Notes under the pieces: model-generated
The model's input: only the letters and a program-made list of their open reading frames with translations
Told to the model about the DNA's origin: nothing
Database searches by the model: none
Assembly (NCBI GenBank): GCA_963989385.1
Contig: OZ022500.1
Coordinates: forward strand, 15,266,460-15,330,459
Direction of reading: 5' to 3'
DNA: 64,000 nt
From: Ctena decussata
Taxonomy: Eukaryota; Mollusca; Bivalvia; Lucinida; Lucinidae
Part shown: positions 49,505 to 57,451 of the stretch, one piece after another
Position numbering within the stretch: the first letter of the stretch is position 1
How the letters are laid out: each line of letters opens with the position of its first letter
Position numbers and translations under genes: made by a program

Positions 49505-51770
49505 AAAGACAACCCCCATTCCACACCTGCTGCAAGCACAGCCAGCCCTATTGCTTTACTATTTATTCCCCTCTGTTATTCTGGTTCTACCATAGAGTAA
49601 TGCCTACAGAAATGCGCAGACGGATTGACATCTGTGTAAACTCTGATCAGACAGGTTCCTACACTGCAAAAATAAACGGTAGATTTTACGGTAAAATAAC
49701 TGGTGGGACAGAAAAGAGCAGATGTCGTTTTGGTTAGATAGCCCATCAACAATACAAAGTTATTTTCGAGTGCGCCAAGTTAACATAAAACTTCCATTTC
49801 GTGATTTCCAACAATGTCTTACAGGCAAAAACCCGTAAAAATAACGGGAAAAGGACTGGCAGCCGGTTTCCAGTTACGTGTATTCTACCGTAAAATCTAC
49901 AGTAGTTTTTTACAGTGTAGGCAGCAGGCTAATCTCGGTTTCCATTGTTTGTACAGACCTATCTGTCCGAAAACTTCGGATCTTTACGGTAGACATTGTT
50001 AGTATGTTGCTCCGTGGTTGACTAATTTTATCACAAACAATAACAGTTACTCTGTTTTGATTTAACAAATAAAAAACATAGTTACTCGTGATCCTTCTAC
50101 CTTAATGCCAAATTTGACCTGTCGATGTGACGTCATACGACTTCGTTTATCCTATTTTCAAGAAAAAGTTCTTCACACTAAAAATCGTGAAGCACGAAAT
50201 GCCCAGTCGAAAACGGCCTATAGAAAAGGTGCTTCACACTAAAAATCGTGAAGCACGAAACGCCCACTTGAATCCGGCCCATGCTTCGCCGGTTCAGATG
50301 TTGTTTGCCCGCTAATAAATGTCTTAATGTGTATTCTAATGCACTTACGTATGTAACGCGACGTCTGATTGGATAACGTCAAAAATTTGCGACAGTAAAT
50401 CCGGCGATATACTGTCGCAACCCCGACGTCATTACGTAACGTCGCTTCTCATTGGTTGACGTCTGGTTTAACGTGGCTGAAAGCGTTTGCTATGCGTGCA
50501 AAGTAGCCTACTTTTAAAGGTGAAAAAGTGAAAAGTGCATTAGAATGGGGATAACTTTATTGAAAATTGTCATTTGGGGAGGTAAATCGTCGGTTTTATG
50601 GTCGCAAATTGCGTTTTACAGCTCCGCTAGCGCGTCGCCGTAAAACGAAATTTCCGACCATAAAACCGACGTTTTACCTCCCCAAATGCCAATTTTGAAT
50701 ACAGTTATCCCCTAATTGGTACATCTCCATGCTTTTCAACCAATTATAGGAAGGGAAACAATTCACGGATGCCTGTTTGAATCCCTTGGAGATTGAACCC
50801 CTCGAAAAGGGGTCTTCTCGTGAAGAAAAGAATTGCTCCTGATTTAAATTGCCCCAAGAGTAACATTTGTTTTCTTTAAAACGACCCCCTTCCCCTCCAA
50901 TTAGTAAGGGAGGCAAAAGTGAAAACGGTAGAGCTGCTTCCCCTCAAATCGTACCCATTCACCTTAACTCACCGATTCTACTAAGTATATGGCGTATTCT
51001 AGTTGCTGGCTTTGAAGAAAATTGTGCATATGTTGTAGAAATATTTTTCTGTGTTCCTCCCTTTTTCGACATGGCACAATTATAGCAACAACTGCTCGCG
51101 CTATGCAATCCTGTGGTCTATAATGTCCGCCGAGCTGAAGCTGACTTTGATTTCCTTCGGACTTAAATACTTCTGAAAATAAACAGGAAGAAGGCAAAAG
51201 ACACAAATGAATTAAAATGCGGTATACATTTACTTTTTTCAAATTATAAAATATGAGTAAGCGGTTGTGTGTGCGTGGGGAGAGAGAGAGAGAGAGAGGT
51301 TATGGTTGGATTTTAGATACTGTTGGCAAATTAGTTTGTGAGCGAGGGAGGTATTCCCCTAGCCTACTCAGATTATGATGTTATGACCTATTCAGATATA
51401 CAGATTCTGTTATTAACCTGGCTTTAATTCACTTTAGGTTTTTAAACGCTGACATAATTTTTGTTATTATTTAGCCAAAATGCCAATACTGGCAAAATTC
51501 TTTGTCATCACATTGGTGCACTTAAACATTTGCGCCATGCATATGGCCAATCGGAACTCCGCTCGGCCAATTCTGTGAATCCACGGAATCGGCCGAGTGG
51601 TGTTCCGATTGGCATATGTCAACTGCAAGAGAGTGGATTCCCCCCCCTTATCCCCGAAAAATTGGCTAAGGGAAAAACTTATGTATAGTGGAATATCCCA
51701 ACCTCACATAGCCACTTTTTGCCCATAAACCTTTCCCCACCACACCAGAAAATGGCTATTATCACAACTG

Positions 51771-51823
<53 letters not shown>

Positions 51824-52165
51824 GCACGCACAAATACTAGCTCGTACATAAAAACATAATCAAGCCAACAGGAGACTGATTACGATGGCATCATACTGAC
51901 ATCAGCCTCTGCAGCTCAGTCTTTGGGTCGACGGGGATCATTAGAAACCACGGCCTCCAACATACTAAACGATCTGATAGATGAACTCACCTCTGTTACT
52001 GTGAGGACAAGCACCGGGTAAAACCGGACCGTCTCTAGGATCAGTTATAATTCCATCGTTGAAATGTATGAAAAATAGTCCAAACCCAAAAGATAGGAAT
52101 AAACAAAACGCCAAAATTCGCAGATTGCGGTAATTGCAACGTATGTATGCTATAAACCAAACCAT
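35480..52165 (-). CDS. Beta-1,4-galactosyltransferase-like protein, six exons, metal ligands lost
   Basis: Exons 52165-51991, 51172-50973, 48166-47976, 43325-43203, 38370-38275 and 35693-35480 have consensus splice sites, agree in phase at every junction, and sum to 999 nt (332 aa). An in-frame stop precedes the ATG. Residues about 17-35 form a type II signal anchor, as in Golgi glycosyltransferases. Family hallmarks: [14 protein letters not shown] (about 86-99), FNRG (131-134), HDVNLLP (157-163), VGGV, INGFSN, GAEDDD (221-226), and [14 protein letters not shown] near the C-terminus. The family normally transfers Gal or GalNAc from UDP-sugar to GlcNAc using Mn2+. Here the DVD motif reads DVN (N160), the Trp before GGEDDD is Ser (S220), and the Met and His ligands of the IGRxRMIRH segment appear as Ala and Gln (IGVYKAIEQ). 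The fold looks intact, but classic Mn2+-dependent catalysis is doubtful. Confidence 0.88.
36020..37035. repeat. GTGCGAC-bounded repeat with about 170-bp tandem units
   Basis: Starts AGCAAGGTGCGATATAGGCA with a GTCCGTCCGTCAGTCCG run. Then come five or six decaying units of TTAACCCTGGCGTTAAAT ... GAATCCAAGATGGCCGCCAT, ending near AATGCAGGTGCGACATAGCA. It is built like the 15731-18400 repeat. Intronic. Confidence 0.65.
37508..37618. repeat. GTTGAATCAACG palindromic repeat, best copy
   Basis: GGATACACAACGTTGAATCA at the left is mirrored by TGATTCAATGTTGTGTGCC at the right, with the CATCATG-like centre of the family. Intronic. Confidence 0.7.
37880..37915. repeat. A36 homopolymer
   Basis: An uninterrupted run of 36 A. 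Assembly length here may be unreliable. Confidence 0.9.
38275..38370 (-). CDS. Galactosyltransferase-like gene exon 5
   Basis: The acceptor TATCTTTTGTAG and donor CAG|GTAATCG bound 96 bases in phase 1/2. The segment reads [17 protein letters not shown], aligning with the family's SRPxxxIGRxxMIRH; the His and Met metal ligands are not conserved. Confidence 0.75.
38690..39482 (-). repeat. Minisatellite derived from exon 4/donor junction (main block)
   Basis: About 18 degenerate 40-45-bp units, read on the minus strand as GGTTCAAGGGCTGAAGATGA followed by CGACCTGAGATAAAGATA. This is the 3' end of exon 4 (CAGGGGCTGAAGATGATGAC then CTGAGATTACG and the donor). The array lies in the intron directly after that exon and is split by the element at 39483-43128. 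Confidence 0.8.
39819..39937. repeat. Compound (TTA)n/(TAA)n/(AAG)n microsatellite
   Basis: Blocks of ATT, TAA and GAA trinucleotides that are partly mutually complementary, so it could also form a hairpin. Confidence 0.95.
40101..40134. repeat. (TC)n microsatellite
   Basis: Seventeen uninterrupted TC units. Confidence 0.95.
40207..40487 (+). mobile_element. tRNA-derived SINE, nearly complete
   Basis: The tRNA-like head has TAGTCGAGTGGTTAGAGTGG (A-box-like) and GGTCGTGAGTTCGCGGCTC (B-box-like). The body has CAGTAAATGGGTACCT, and the tail is a run of CCTTTA units. Sits inside the 39483-43128 element. Confidence 0.8.
40690..40986. mobile_element. Diverged double-hairpin MITE with internal duplication
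   Basis: The ends CCACGACATGACAAAACGAA and GGCGAGTCGCGGC and the inner GATCAGCCTCGGCATCC block identify the family. It is longer than other copies because part of the right half appears twice. Confidence 0.6.
41026..41262. mobile_element. Double-hairpin MITE copy, diverged
   Basis: AACCGCGATAAGACAAAACC begins it and GTGTCGCGACTC ends it. Both inner hairpins are recognisable. No clear target duplication. Confidence 0.7.
41648..41740 (+). mobile_element. tRNA-like SINE head fragment
   Basis: CCTGTAGCTCAGTAGGCTAA and CCCAAGTTCGATTTCC resemble the A and B boxes. The 3' side does not close an acceptor stem, so this is a SINE piece, not a tRNA gene. Confidence 0.55.
42905..43100. repeat. Palindrome cluster with CTCAGCTGAGCATGAAAT arms
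   Basis: CTCAACTCAGCTGAGCATGA at the left, an inner palindrome around CCAACTAATGTTGG, and TGCTCAGCTGAGTTGAGCAT at the right. It forms the right subterminal part of the 39483-43128 element. Confidence 0.7.
43129..43202 (-). repeat. Minisatellite, short block next to exon 4
   Basis: Two decayed units (GGTCTGAAGACTTCGGATTT and GGTCTGAAGGTGGCGACC on the gene strand) lie between the exon 4 donor and the inserted element. They continue the array at 38690-39482. Confidence 0.7.
43203..43325 (-). CDS. Galactosyltransferase-like gene exon 4 (VGGV / GAEDDD)
   Basis: The acceptor TCTATACAG and donor CG|GTAAGAT bound 123 bases. It encodes [20 protein letters not shown] and then [18 protein letters not shown]. 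The catalytic-site EDDD is kept, while the Trp that normally precedes it is Ser. Its 3' end is the apparent seed of the neighbouring minisatellite. Confidence 0.9.
43398..44117. mobile_element. Possible 720-bp element with short inverted ends
   Basis: AAGGACCTCTGAC at the left and GTCAGAGGTCCTT at the right are perfect inverted repeats. The interior carries a separate hairpin at 43625-43713 (CCCCCCGTGCCTCAGC-type arms). No coding capacity. The short ends make this tentative. Confidence 0.4.
44123..44362. mobile_element. Foldback element with 22-bp repeats in the right arm
   Basis: ACCTGGTTAACTATG at the left mirrors CATAGTTATCCAGG at the right. The left arm has two, and the right arm five, copies of a 22-bp unit containing CTTTTTCGTTTCGTAACAA or its complement. 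Confidence 0.75.
45073..46164. mobile_element. Inverted-repeat element with GGCTATATAGT/TTTCCCCC motif arrays
   Basis: GTTACTGTCAGAGAGT near 45076 pairs with ACTCTCTGACAG(T)TAC near 46148. Both ends carry repeated GGAAAAATGGCTATATAGT and GAATTTCCCCC blocks in opposite orientation. A related decayed stretch is at 51640-51770. A SINE head lies inside. Confidence 0.6.
45594..45690 (+). mobile_element. tRNA-like SINE head, decayed
   Basis: GTGCCTGGACTAGTGTTCGC and GTCGTGGGCTCGACTCCTAT are A-box and B-box remnants in the usual order and spacing. Confidence 0.55.
46257..46452 (-). repeat. Tandem duplication with coding-like frame
   Basis: CTGCGTCTGCTATCAGTCTC and TGCGTCTGCTATCAGTCTCC head two copies about 141 bases apart. 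On the minus strand both read an LR-R-RLIADA-Y-K peptide ([16 protein letters not shown] and [16 protein letters not shown]). No larger gene context was found, so coding status is unproven. Confidence 0.45.
46460..47423. mobile_element. Mariner-like element, 964 bp, TA target duplication
   Basis: CGAGGGTCATCCAATAAGT at 46460 is complementary to the end at 47423, both flanked by TA. The terminal sequence is of the kind found in mariner elements. Subterminal parts (TGGTTGCCAGGC near 46810 and its complement near 47268) are also inverted. No intact transposase. Confidence 0.75.
47436..47709 (-). mobile_element. Full-length tRNA-derived SINE, 12-bp TSD
   Basis: TATACCAGAGGC repeats at 47424-47435 and 47710-47721. 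On the minus strand it starts with a tRNA-like head (GGCCGCGTAGCGCAATCGGT, a CTGACTCATAAGTCAG anticodon arm, and a GGATTCGATACCC B box) and ends in a CAATCAATCAA tail. It inserted at the TA edge of the mariner-like element. The truncated copy at 17125-17265 is the same family. Confidence 0.88.
47976..48166 (-). CDS. Galactosyltransferase-like gene exon 3 (FNRG / HDVN)
   Basis: The acceptor CACTGTAG and donor CAG|GTAATT bound 191 bases. It encodes [17 protein letters not shown], then [19 protein letters not shown] and SDNPRHMS. Every family landmark is present except the second Asp of DVD, which is Asn (codon AAC). Confidence 0.9.
48290..48800 (+). mobile_element. LINE C-terminal fragment, decayed
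   Basis: One frame reads [18 protein letters not shown] followed by QERFCQC, a pattern seen after the reverse transcriptase in several non-LTR retrotransposons (a zinc-knuckle-like tail). Stops and frameshifts follow. Intronic in the galactosyltransferase-like gene. Confidence 0.5.
49101..49150. repeat. (AT)n microsatellite
   Basis: Twenty-five uninterrupted AT units. Confidence 0.95.
50155..50265. repeat. Direct duplication with CTAAAAATCGTGAAGCACGA
   Basis: CTTCACACTAAAAATCGTGA occurs twice about 62 bases apart, each followed by AGCACGAAA-GCCCA. Non-coding, intronic. Confidence 0.7.
50547..50712. repeat. Long palindrome, about 75-bp arms
   Basis: GGGGATAACTTTATTGAAAA at the left and its near complement at the right (to 50712) continue through CATTTGGGGAGGTAAA and CGGTTTTATGGTCG to a short GC-rich centre. 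The flanking TTCTAATGCAC (about 50333) and GTGCATTAGAA (about 50535) form a further inverted pair. Confidence 0.85.
50973..51172 (-). CDS. Galactosyltransferase-like gene exon 2
   Basis: The acceptor ATTTTCAG and donor TCG|GTGAGT bound 200 bases. It encodes GGHYRPQDC, then [14 protein letters not shown] and [19 protein letters not shown], the first conserved block of the catalytic domain (UDP-binding strand). Confidence 0.9.
51539..51619. repeat. GCTCGGCCAATTC palindrome, extended copy
   Basis: About 38-base imperfect arms including GGCCAATCGGAACTCCGCTC on the left. Related to 303-355 and 56307-56371, and lies in intron 1 of the galactosyltransferase-like gene. Confidence 0.75.
51771..51820. 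repeat. (CA)n microsatellite
   Basis: About 24 CA units. Confidence 0.95.
51991..52165 (-). CDS. Galactosyltransferase-like gene exon 1 (start, signal anchor)
   Basis: ATG at 52165-52163 follows an in-frame TAG. It encodes a short basic cytosolic tail, the hydrophobic run [19 protein letters not shown], and a stem segment to PHSNR, ending G|GTGAGTTC. The split Glu codon joins exon 2 in phase. The anchor topology fits a Golgi type II enzyme. Confidence 0.85.
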
Positions 52166-52272
52166 TATACAAGAAGTCTACACAACATTTAATGATTCCA
52201 TTTTAAATGCTAATATTTTGGCCGTCACAGCCTAGTTGAAAAAAAAAAGGTTCCCCTTTATGCTTTTATTTG

Positions 52273-52802
52273 AGCCAAGCCACGAGAAAATCATCTGAGC
52301 ATGTAATAACAAGACTCTGCCGCCATTCGCAGTAAAGATTCTTCACGATTGATAGACACAGGGTGTAATCGATTCCGCTAATTTTCGCTTCCTGCAGAGA
52401 CTGTACATCATATTTGGCTTCCGCCGATACTGTCCGCGGAATCTTGCTTCCTGCAGAGACTAATGTACTCGAAAAATGGTTTCCTGCCGAGACTGTCCGC
52501 GTGACTCTGCTTCCTGCCGAGAGCCTCGGCAGGAAGCAGAATCACGCGAACAGTCTCTGCAGGAAGCCAATCATCATGTACAGAAGTTTCGGCAGGAAGC
52601 AAGAGTTCGCGGACAATCTCGGCGGAAGCCAGATATGATGTACAGTCTCTGCAGGAAGCGAAAATTAGCGGAATCGATTATACCCTGTGATAGAGTCTGC
52701 TTATGAAGAAAAAGACTCTAATCAGACTGCGAGGATGCGCTGGCTGATCCGAGTTTTTGTTGTTCTCCCTTGTTGTTAGGTTATTTTCTCGCGTCGGGGT
52801 TC
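52273..52802. mobile_element. Double-hairpin MITE, diverged, split by a palindrome
   Basis: AGCCAAGCCACGAGAAAATC at the left and TTATTTTCTCGCGTCGGGGT at the right are decayed termini of the family. The interior is interrupted by the 332-bp element at 52358-52689. Confidence 0.6.
52358..52689. mobile_element. 332-bp near-palindromic element, TSD ATAGA
   Basis: CACAGGGTGTAATCGATTCC starts it and the complement, with one change, ends it. ATAGA repeats at 52353-52357 and 52690-52694. The arms consist of several GCTTCCTGCCGAGACTGTCC-like subunits around a GAGAGCCTCGGCAGG centre. It begins 192 bases upstream of the galactosyltransferase-like ATG. Confidence 0.88.
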
Positions 52803-53344
52803 AAATACAATAAAAGGTTTATTCTTAGACACGACAGTACCAGTATTTCAAAAATATATTTTTTAAACTTTTGAAAAACTTGATATTCGATCCTCTTTTT
52901 CAAATATAGTTCAATAAGTTTTAATTGCTAGTTATTGGATCATTGGGTTTATTTCACATACCCCAGCGTGTGTACATGACCAGTATATATCGATCACCGA
53001 CAACCTGTCTTTTTTTTTGTTTTTTTTTCTTTTTTTTCCAAACGGGGCATATTGCTTTGGGCTTTCAAGTTCGTCGTCAGTTTGCTAATTTTTCTGTAAC
53101 TCTGTGATGTTTCACAACTTAGAAAACCATATATTTTCCTAGAGTACTGAAATTTCATGTACAGGTTGCTCATTACAGTATATCTTTTCCTGGATTTTGC
53201 ACTTGCAGAGTTATGTCCTCTTGTAATAAAATATTAAAAATAGTCTAATCTTCAGGATTTTGAAAAAAAATGAAGTATTTAAGCTATGTATTTGTTGGCA
53301 TAATGTTCGGGGGCTGAGGTGTATGGGGGTCCGTTTGGGTTTAT

Positions 53345-53840
53345 ACCCATTTAAAACAGATATCTACATTTAAAATGCAGATATCTGCATTTAAAAATAG
53401 ATATCATTTTATCAGATATATATCTGATATCTGCAGATATCTACATTTAAATGCAGATATCTGTATTTCAAATACAGATATCTGTATCTGAAATGCAGAT
53501 ATCTCTATTTGACCATCAAATAGAGATATCTAAATTTGAATTAGAGATATCTGTATTTTAATTACATGTATCTGCATTTTAATGCAGATATCTGTATTTA
53601 AATCAGAGATGTCTGTATTTTTTAGAAACTCAGATATCTGTATTTTAAATACAGATTTGAAATACAGATATCTATAATATTCATTTAAATAAAGATAACT
53701 ACGATTCAAATGGAGATATCTGCATTTCTAATGCAGATCTCTGTATTTCAAATATAGATATCTTTTATTTATAGAAAATACAGATATCTCTGTTCTAAAC
53801 ATAGATATCCGTATTTGAAATGCAGACATCTCGATTTATG
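53345..53840. repeat. CAGATATCTG-rich degenerate tandem repeat
   Basis: AGATATCTGTATTTGAAATG blocks recur roughly every 20-25 bases. Same composition as 54850-55300; SINEs lie between the two. Confidence 0.8.
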
Positions 53841-53936
53841 AGCCTGATTAGTTTCAGTTTTATTTTCAACAAATAATCGTTACTTCCTAGCTCAAGGTTT
53901 TCGATATGCTTGATGTTGCCTGACTGGAGCGAGATA

Positions 53937-54275
53937 GAACCCGCTTCTGCCTGATCTACAGTCGAACGCACATCCTATTTAGCTATCGGGCCCGGTTGGT
54001 TGTGTTTAACGTCCCAGTAAAATAACTTTGGTCTCACCGTCATGGCAAGACGGCCAGTGAATCTAAGCACACTTTTCCTGTGCAGACCTTCTTAGCGGAT
54101 AACCATTAATAAGTGCCTATCCTTCCGCTAGTCACTGACACCTGCCCTACTTGTGTCAGAAACAAGGAGAAACTTTCTTACAGATGGATGTTGCCGGGCC
54201 GGAGCGGAATTGAACCAGAGTCGTAATCGCTTGTCGAACATGCATCCGACTGAGCTATCGGGTTCAACAGATCGG
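53937..54275 (-). mobile_element. tRNA-derived SINE, plus partial second head
   Basis: On the minus strand 54275-53993 starts CCCGATAGCTCAGTCGGATG with a GGTTCAATTCCGCTCC B box and ends in a GACGTTAAACACAACC body/tail like the 47436-47709 family. 53937-53995 is a further head fragment of the same kind. Confidence 0.75.
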
Positions 54276-54371
54276 CCATGTCTTTTTAATACTCGTAGAA
54301 CCAGACTGGATAGGATCATTTCAGTATAGGTTGCGGATAGGCCTACTAGGGCTTCCTTCAGCACAGAAGAA

Positions 54372-54700
54372 AAGGGAAGCCCAGTGGTGAGTGCAATGAC
54401 CTCAAGTGTTTGGGTACTGAGTTCGATCCCTGGCATAGGCGAGAAAACAAATTGAAATCCGAATACGCTTTCCTTTGTCATTTTGTCAGAGATGACAACA
54501 GTGTGCCGTCCTTCGGATCGGAACACTTACTGGAGCGCTCCCTCCCCACCCCACCCCCTCCAACCCCGCCCCTTGGCCTGTGCATGGAAATTCAACTACT
54601 CATGTGCAGGTTAAAGAACCATACATTCGGTAATCTGAGTACTAGTATAGGTTTTCATTCTGCAGCCCAGGGTCTACAGTGCGTATCTGCCTAGGCGTAC
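54372..54700 (+). mobile_element. tRNA-derived SINE, decayed
   Basis: CCCAGTGGTGAGTGCAATGA and ACTGAGTTCGATCCCTGGCA mark the A and B boxes. The body contains GTGCAGGTTAAAGAACC, common in molluscan SINEs. Confidence 0.65.
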
Positions 54701-54849
54701 GGTAGAATCAGTGTAGAGATATAATAGGGTTCTGTCCGAATTCCGGCTTACCTAATATTACTCAGATGCGTTTACGGCAAATAAAAAGTTGTATACACCA
54801 CTCGGTGCAAAATCGGCGAGGGAGGAATCAATTTTCCATAAGTGCAGTA

Positions 54850-55300
54850 AATAAGAGATATCTCTATTTTACCCATAAATATAGGTATCTGTATTTGAAA
54901 TCCAGATAACTGTATTTGAAATGCAGATATCAGTATTTAGTTTTGAAATTCAGATACCTGAATTTCAAATATAGATAACTGCATTTCAATTTGAAATATA
55001 GATCTGTATTTTAAATTCAAATATCTGAATTTCAGTTTAATTAGAGATATCTCGAATTGAAATGCAGATATCTGTATTTGACATGCAGATATCTCTAATT
55101 GAAATGCAGATATCTATATTATGATCTAAAATAGAAATATCTGTATTTCAAATAGATATCTGTATTTCAATTAGAGATATCTGCATTTCAAATACAGATA
55201 TCAGCATTTCAGTTGGAGATATCTGTTATTACAAAAATAAAGATATCTGTATTTATTAATAGCGATATCTGTATTTGAAATGCAGATAACTGCATGACAT
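54850..55300. repeat. CAGATATCTG-rich degenerate tandem repeat, second block
   Basis: GAAATGCAGATATCTGTATT and variants recur through the block, continuing 53345-53840 after the SINE cluster. Confidence 0.8.
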
Positions 55301-56306
55301 AAGTTAAAACCTAAAAGGGCCACCTGATTAACTTTTAGTAATATCTCTTGAATTTTTTAAGTTATGCCCTCTTTGATTTCATTTTTTTTTTTTTTTTTTA
55401 ACTCGGCTTACTGTTAATATGTTTATAAGAGACGTGCAGTATCATAATCATGATAATGGTATTATAAGACTTGAATGTACCTCAGGCGATCAATGTTGCC
55501 CCCTATCACTAGTTCTTTGCTGCAATCTGTGAGACATTCATGATATGGGCTTTAAGGGCCTTTTAAGAATATTTCTCTTACGAAGTGCCGATCGTTAATC
55601 AAGAGGCGGAGCTCCCGGGAATTAAACAGCTGACCTTCCGTAAGCAGAACTTGGCTTTCTCACTTGTGCTCGGCCGAGGCTTGAACACATAAGGTATAGA
55701 TGAACTGATTAACTTTTGAACCTATTTCATAAATTTTGGGTTGAGTTATTTCCCTTTTTCGGTCAAAGGTATTAATTATGTATAGGAGCAAGCTTGTGAA
55801 CAAAATATCTGAAGAACCCCTTGACCTGATTAGCTCTTTAGCCAATTTTATAAATACTGGGTTAATTTGTATCCCTTTCTGACTTACACATCATGGGACG
55901 AACCTTCTTTAGGGGCAGGCATACGGTTGGGGGCATAGTGTTTCTAGTTTATTTTTAGTTGGCTGTTGGGGTGCCACCTCGACGTCAATTTTAAAGGACT
56001 GGTTTGTTTAGAACCAAACTTTCGTTTGTTTGTTCAATACAAGAAACGTCTACGGTATAAAAGTATCTAGCTCCTGTTTCTTAAATGTTCAAATTGATGA
56101 AATACATAATCCAATATTACGTTTTTAATGGGCACTACAATAAAAGGGAGGGTTTTTATCAGCAGCAGTTATATTACTGGTTGCATCAAACAAACACAGA
56201 TCGAACAGTGTTCTGGAGTATAGCTGGTGCATGCTTATTTTGTACACACATTACCTAATCATATGGCAAATAAAAGCTAACCATGATCTTGGGCACCCAC
56301 TGGTCC
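55301..56306. other. Spacer without recognised gene
   Basis: AT-rich sequence with a T-run near 55383-55399. No exon with paired splice sites and family similarity was found on either strand. Confidence 0.45.
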
Positions 56307-56371
56307 ATCCGGAACACTGCTCGGTCAATTCCGTGAATCTGATTCACGGAATTGGCCGAGCGGTGTTCCGA
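56307..56371. repeat. GCTCGGCCAATTCCGTG palindrome, third copy
   Basis: Arms of about 32 bases around a one-base centre. The core CGGTCAATTCCGTGAATC pairs with GATTCACGGAATTGGCCG. Confidence 0.8.
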
Positions 56372-56707
56372 TGATTATATTTTCGAGGTAGTACAATGAT
56401 TATATTTTTGTTTTTGTTTTTTTGTTTGTTTTTTCATTTTCAGTCAGATGTTGTAAATAAGTTCCAAATAGTAAGATCCTTTGGAAGCAATAAATACACA
56501 TAAGAAGGGAAGGACCAGTAAATGAAATGTGCGAAAGCGGCCTCGCCTCATTGCGCTGGCCGGCTGTTATGCAGAACTCTTTATTCAAAACGACCTAACG
56601 AATTCAATAATCCCAAAGGTGCAGAAAATATAACTTGCACTATGATGACGTACGGATATACGGGGAGACGTCTTACCAACCAAACTGTTGCATTTCTCGG
56701 ACAGCTG

Positions 56708-56942
56708 AGCCGCGACGCGAGAAAACCAACGAAGTGGTTGTGCGCCCAGCGCAGACTCAGATAAGCCTGGGCATCTGCACAATCTCATCAGAGTCTTCGC
56801 TGTGCGCATGGACGTAGCTTAGACCCTTGGCTACCATTTAAGCGTTTAGCGAAGAGTCTGATCAGACTGGGCGTATGCCCAGGCTGATCTGAGTCTGCAC
56901 AGGGCGCACAACCACTTTGTTGGTTTTCTCGTGTCGCGGCTC
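56708..56942. mobile_element. Double-hairpin MITE copy
   Basis: AGCCGCGACGCGAGAAAACC starts it and CGTGTCGCGGCTC ends it. Both inner hairpins are well preserved. No clear target duplication. Confidence 0.8.
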
Positions 56943-56959
56943 AATTACATTTTAGGTGT

Positions 56960-57395
56960 CCATGTTTTTAGAATGTTCACGGTGGACTCTTTTGTAAAGT
57001 TACGACGTTCATGGTAGTGGCTAAAAACACCATTCCACTAAAACATCTGTCTTCAGTATCCCATATCTCTCATTGTCGCGGCATATGTTGTAGCCTTATT
57101 CTGAATTGCCTTCATACACCTGTCCTTTATTCCCCCCTCCCCTATCCAAGTATCGCCGTCCCGTAACTGATAGTGCGCCACATTTGGAATCCTATACTTT
57201 TGTAAAAATTGGTGTGCTATGGACTGTTTATATCAAAATTCAAAGCGTTTGGTGGTCTTGTACCTAAAATACAGAGCATTTGACAACTGACCAGTTACAT
57301 GATTCATTCAAAGCGTCAAGCAAACACTATACATCTTGTTCATTTTCACTAGAAACACAACATCATCTGCGTACAAAGACTAGCTTTTTATCGAG
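56960..57395 (-). pseudogene. Decayed reverse transcriptase (LINE) fragment
   Basis: On the minus strand the YADD box reads YADDVVFL (codons at about 57375-57352). It is followed in shifted frames by ALNESCNWSV-like, YKTTKRFEF-like and AAILG/TAILG-like pieces that match the order of the RT palm and downstream region. Several frameshifts and stops are present. Confidence 0.55.
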
Positions 57396-57405
57396 TACCA
57401 GGTAG

Positions 57406-57451
57406 GCTTTACTGACGAGGTTTTATTAGCCGAAACTACGTAGTCTGGCCC
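57406..57451 (+). ncRNA. Hammerhead ribozyme, copy 1 (decayed stem I)
   Basis: The core CUGACGA at 57412-57418 is followed by stem II GGUU/AGCC, then GAAAC, a self-complementary UACGUA stem III, and GUC at 57443-57445. Predicted cleavage is after C57445. Stem I pairing with the 5' flank is weak (A-U, two G-U, then mismatches). Confidence 0.75.

Noticed and set aside
49469..49511. Lys-rich tract in a 121-codon plus-strand frame
   Set aside because: The lysines come from an impure A-run in an intron; there is no splice or family support.
54128..54526. Minus-strand open frame of 132 codons
   Set aside because: It overlaps two tRNA-derived SINEs in opposite orientations, and its peptide has no family resemblance.
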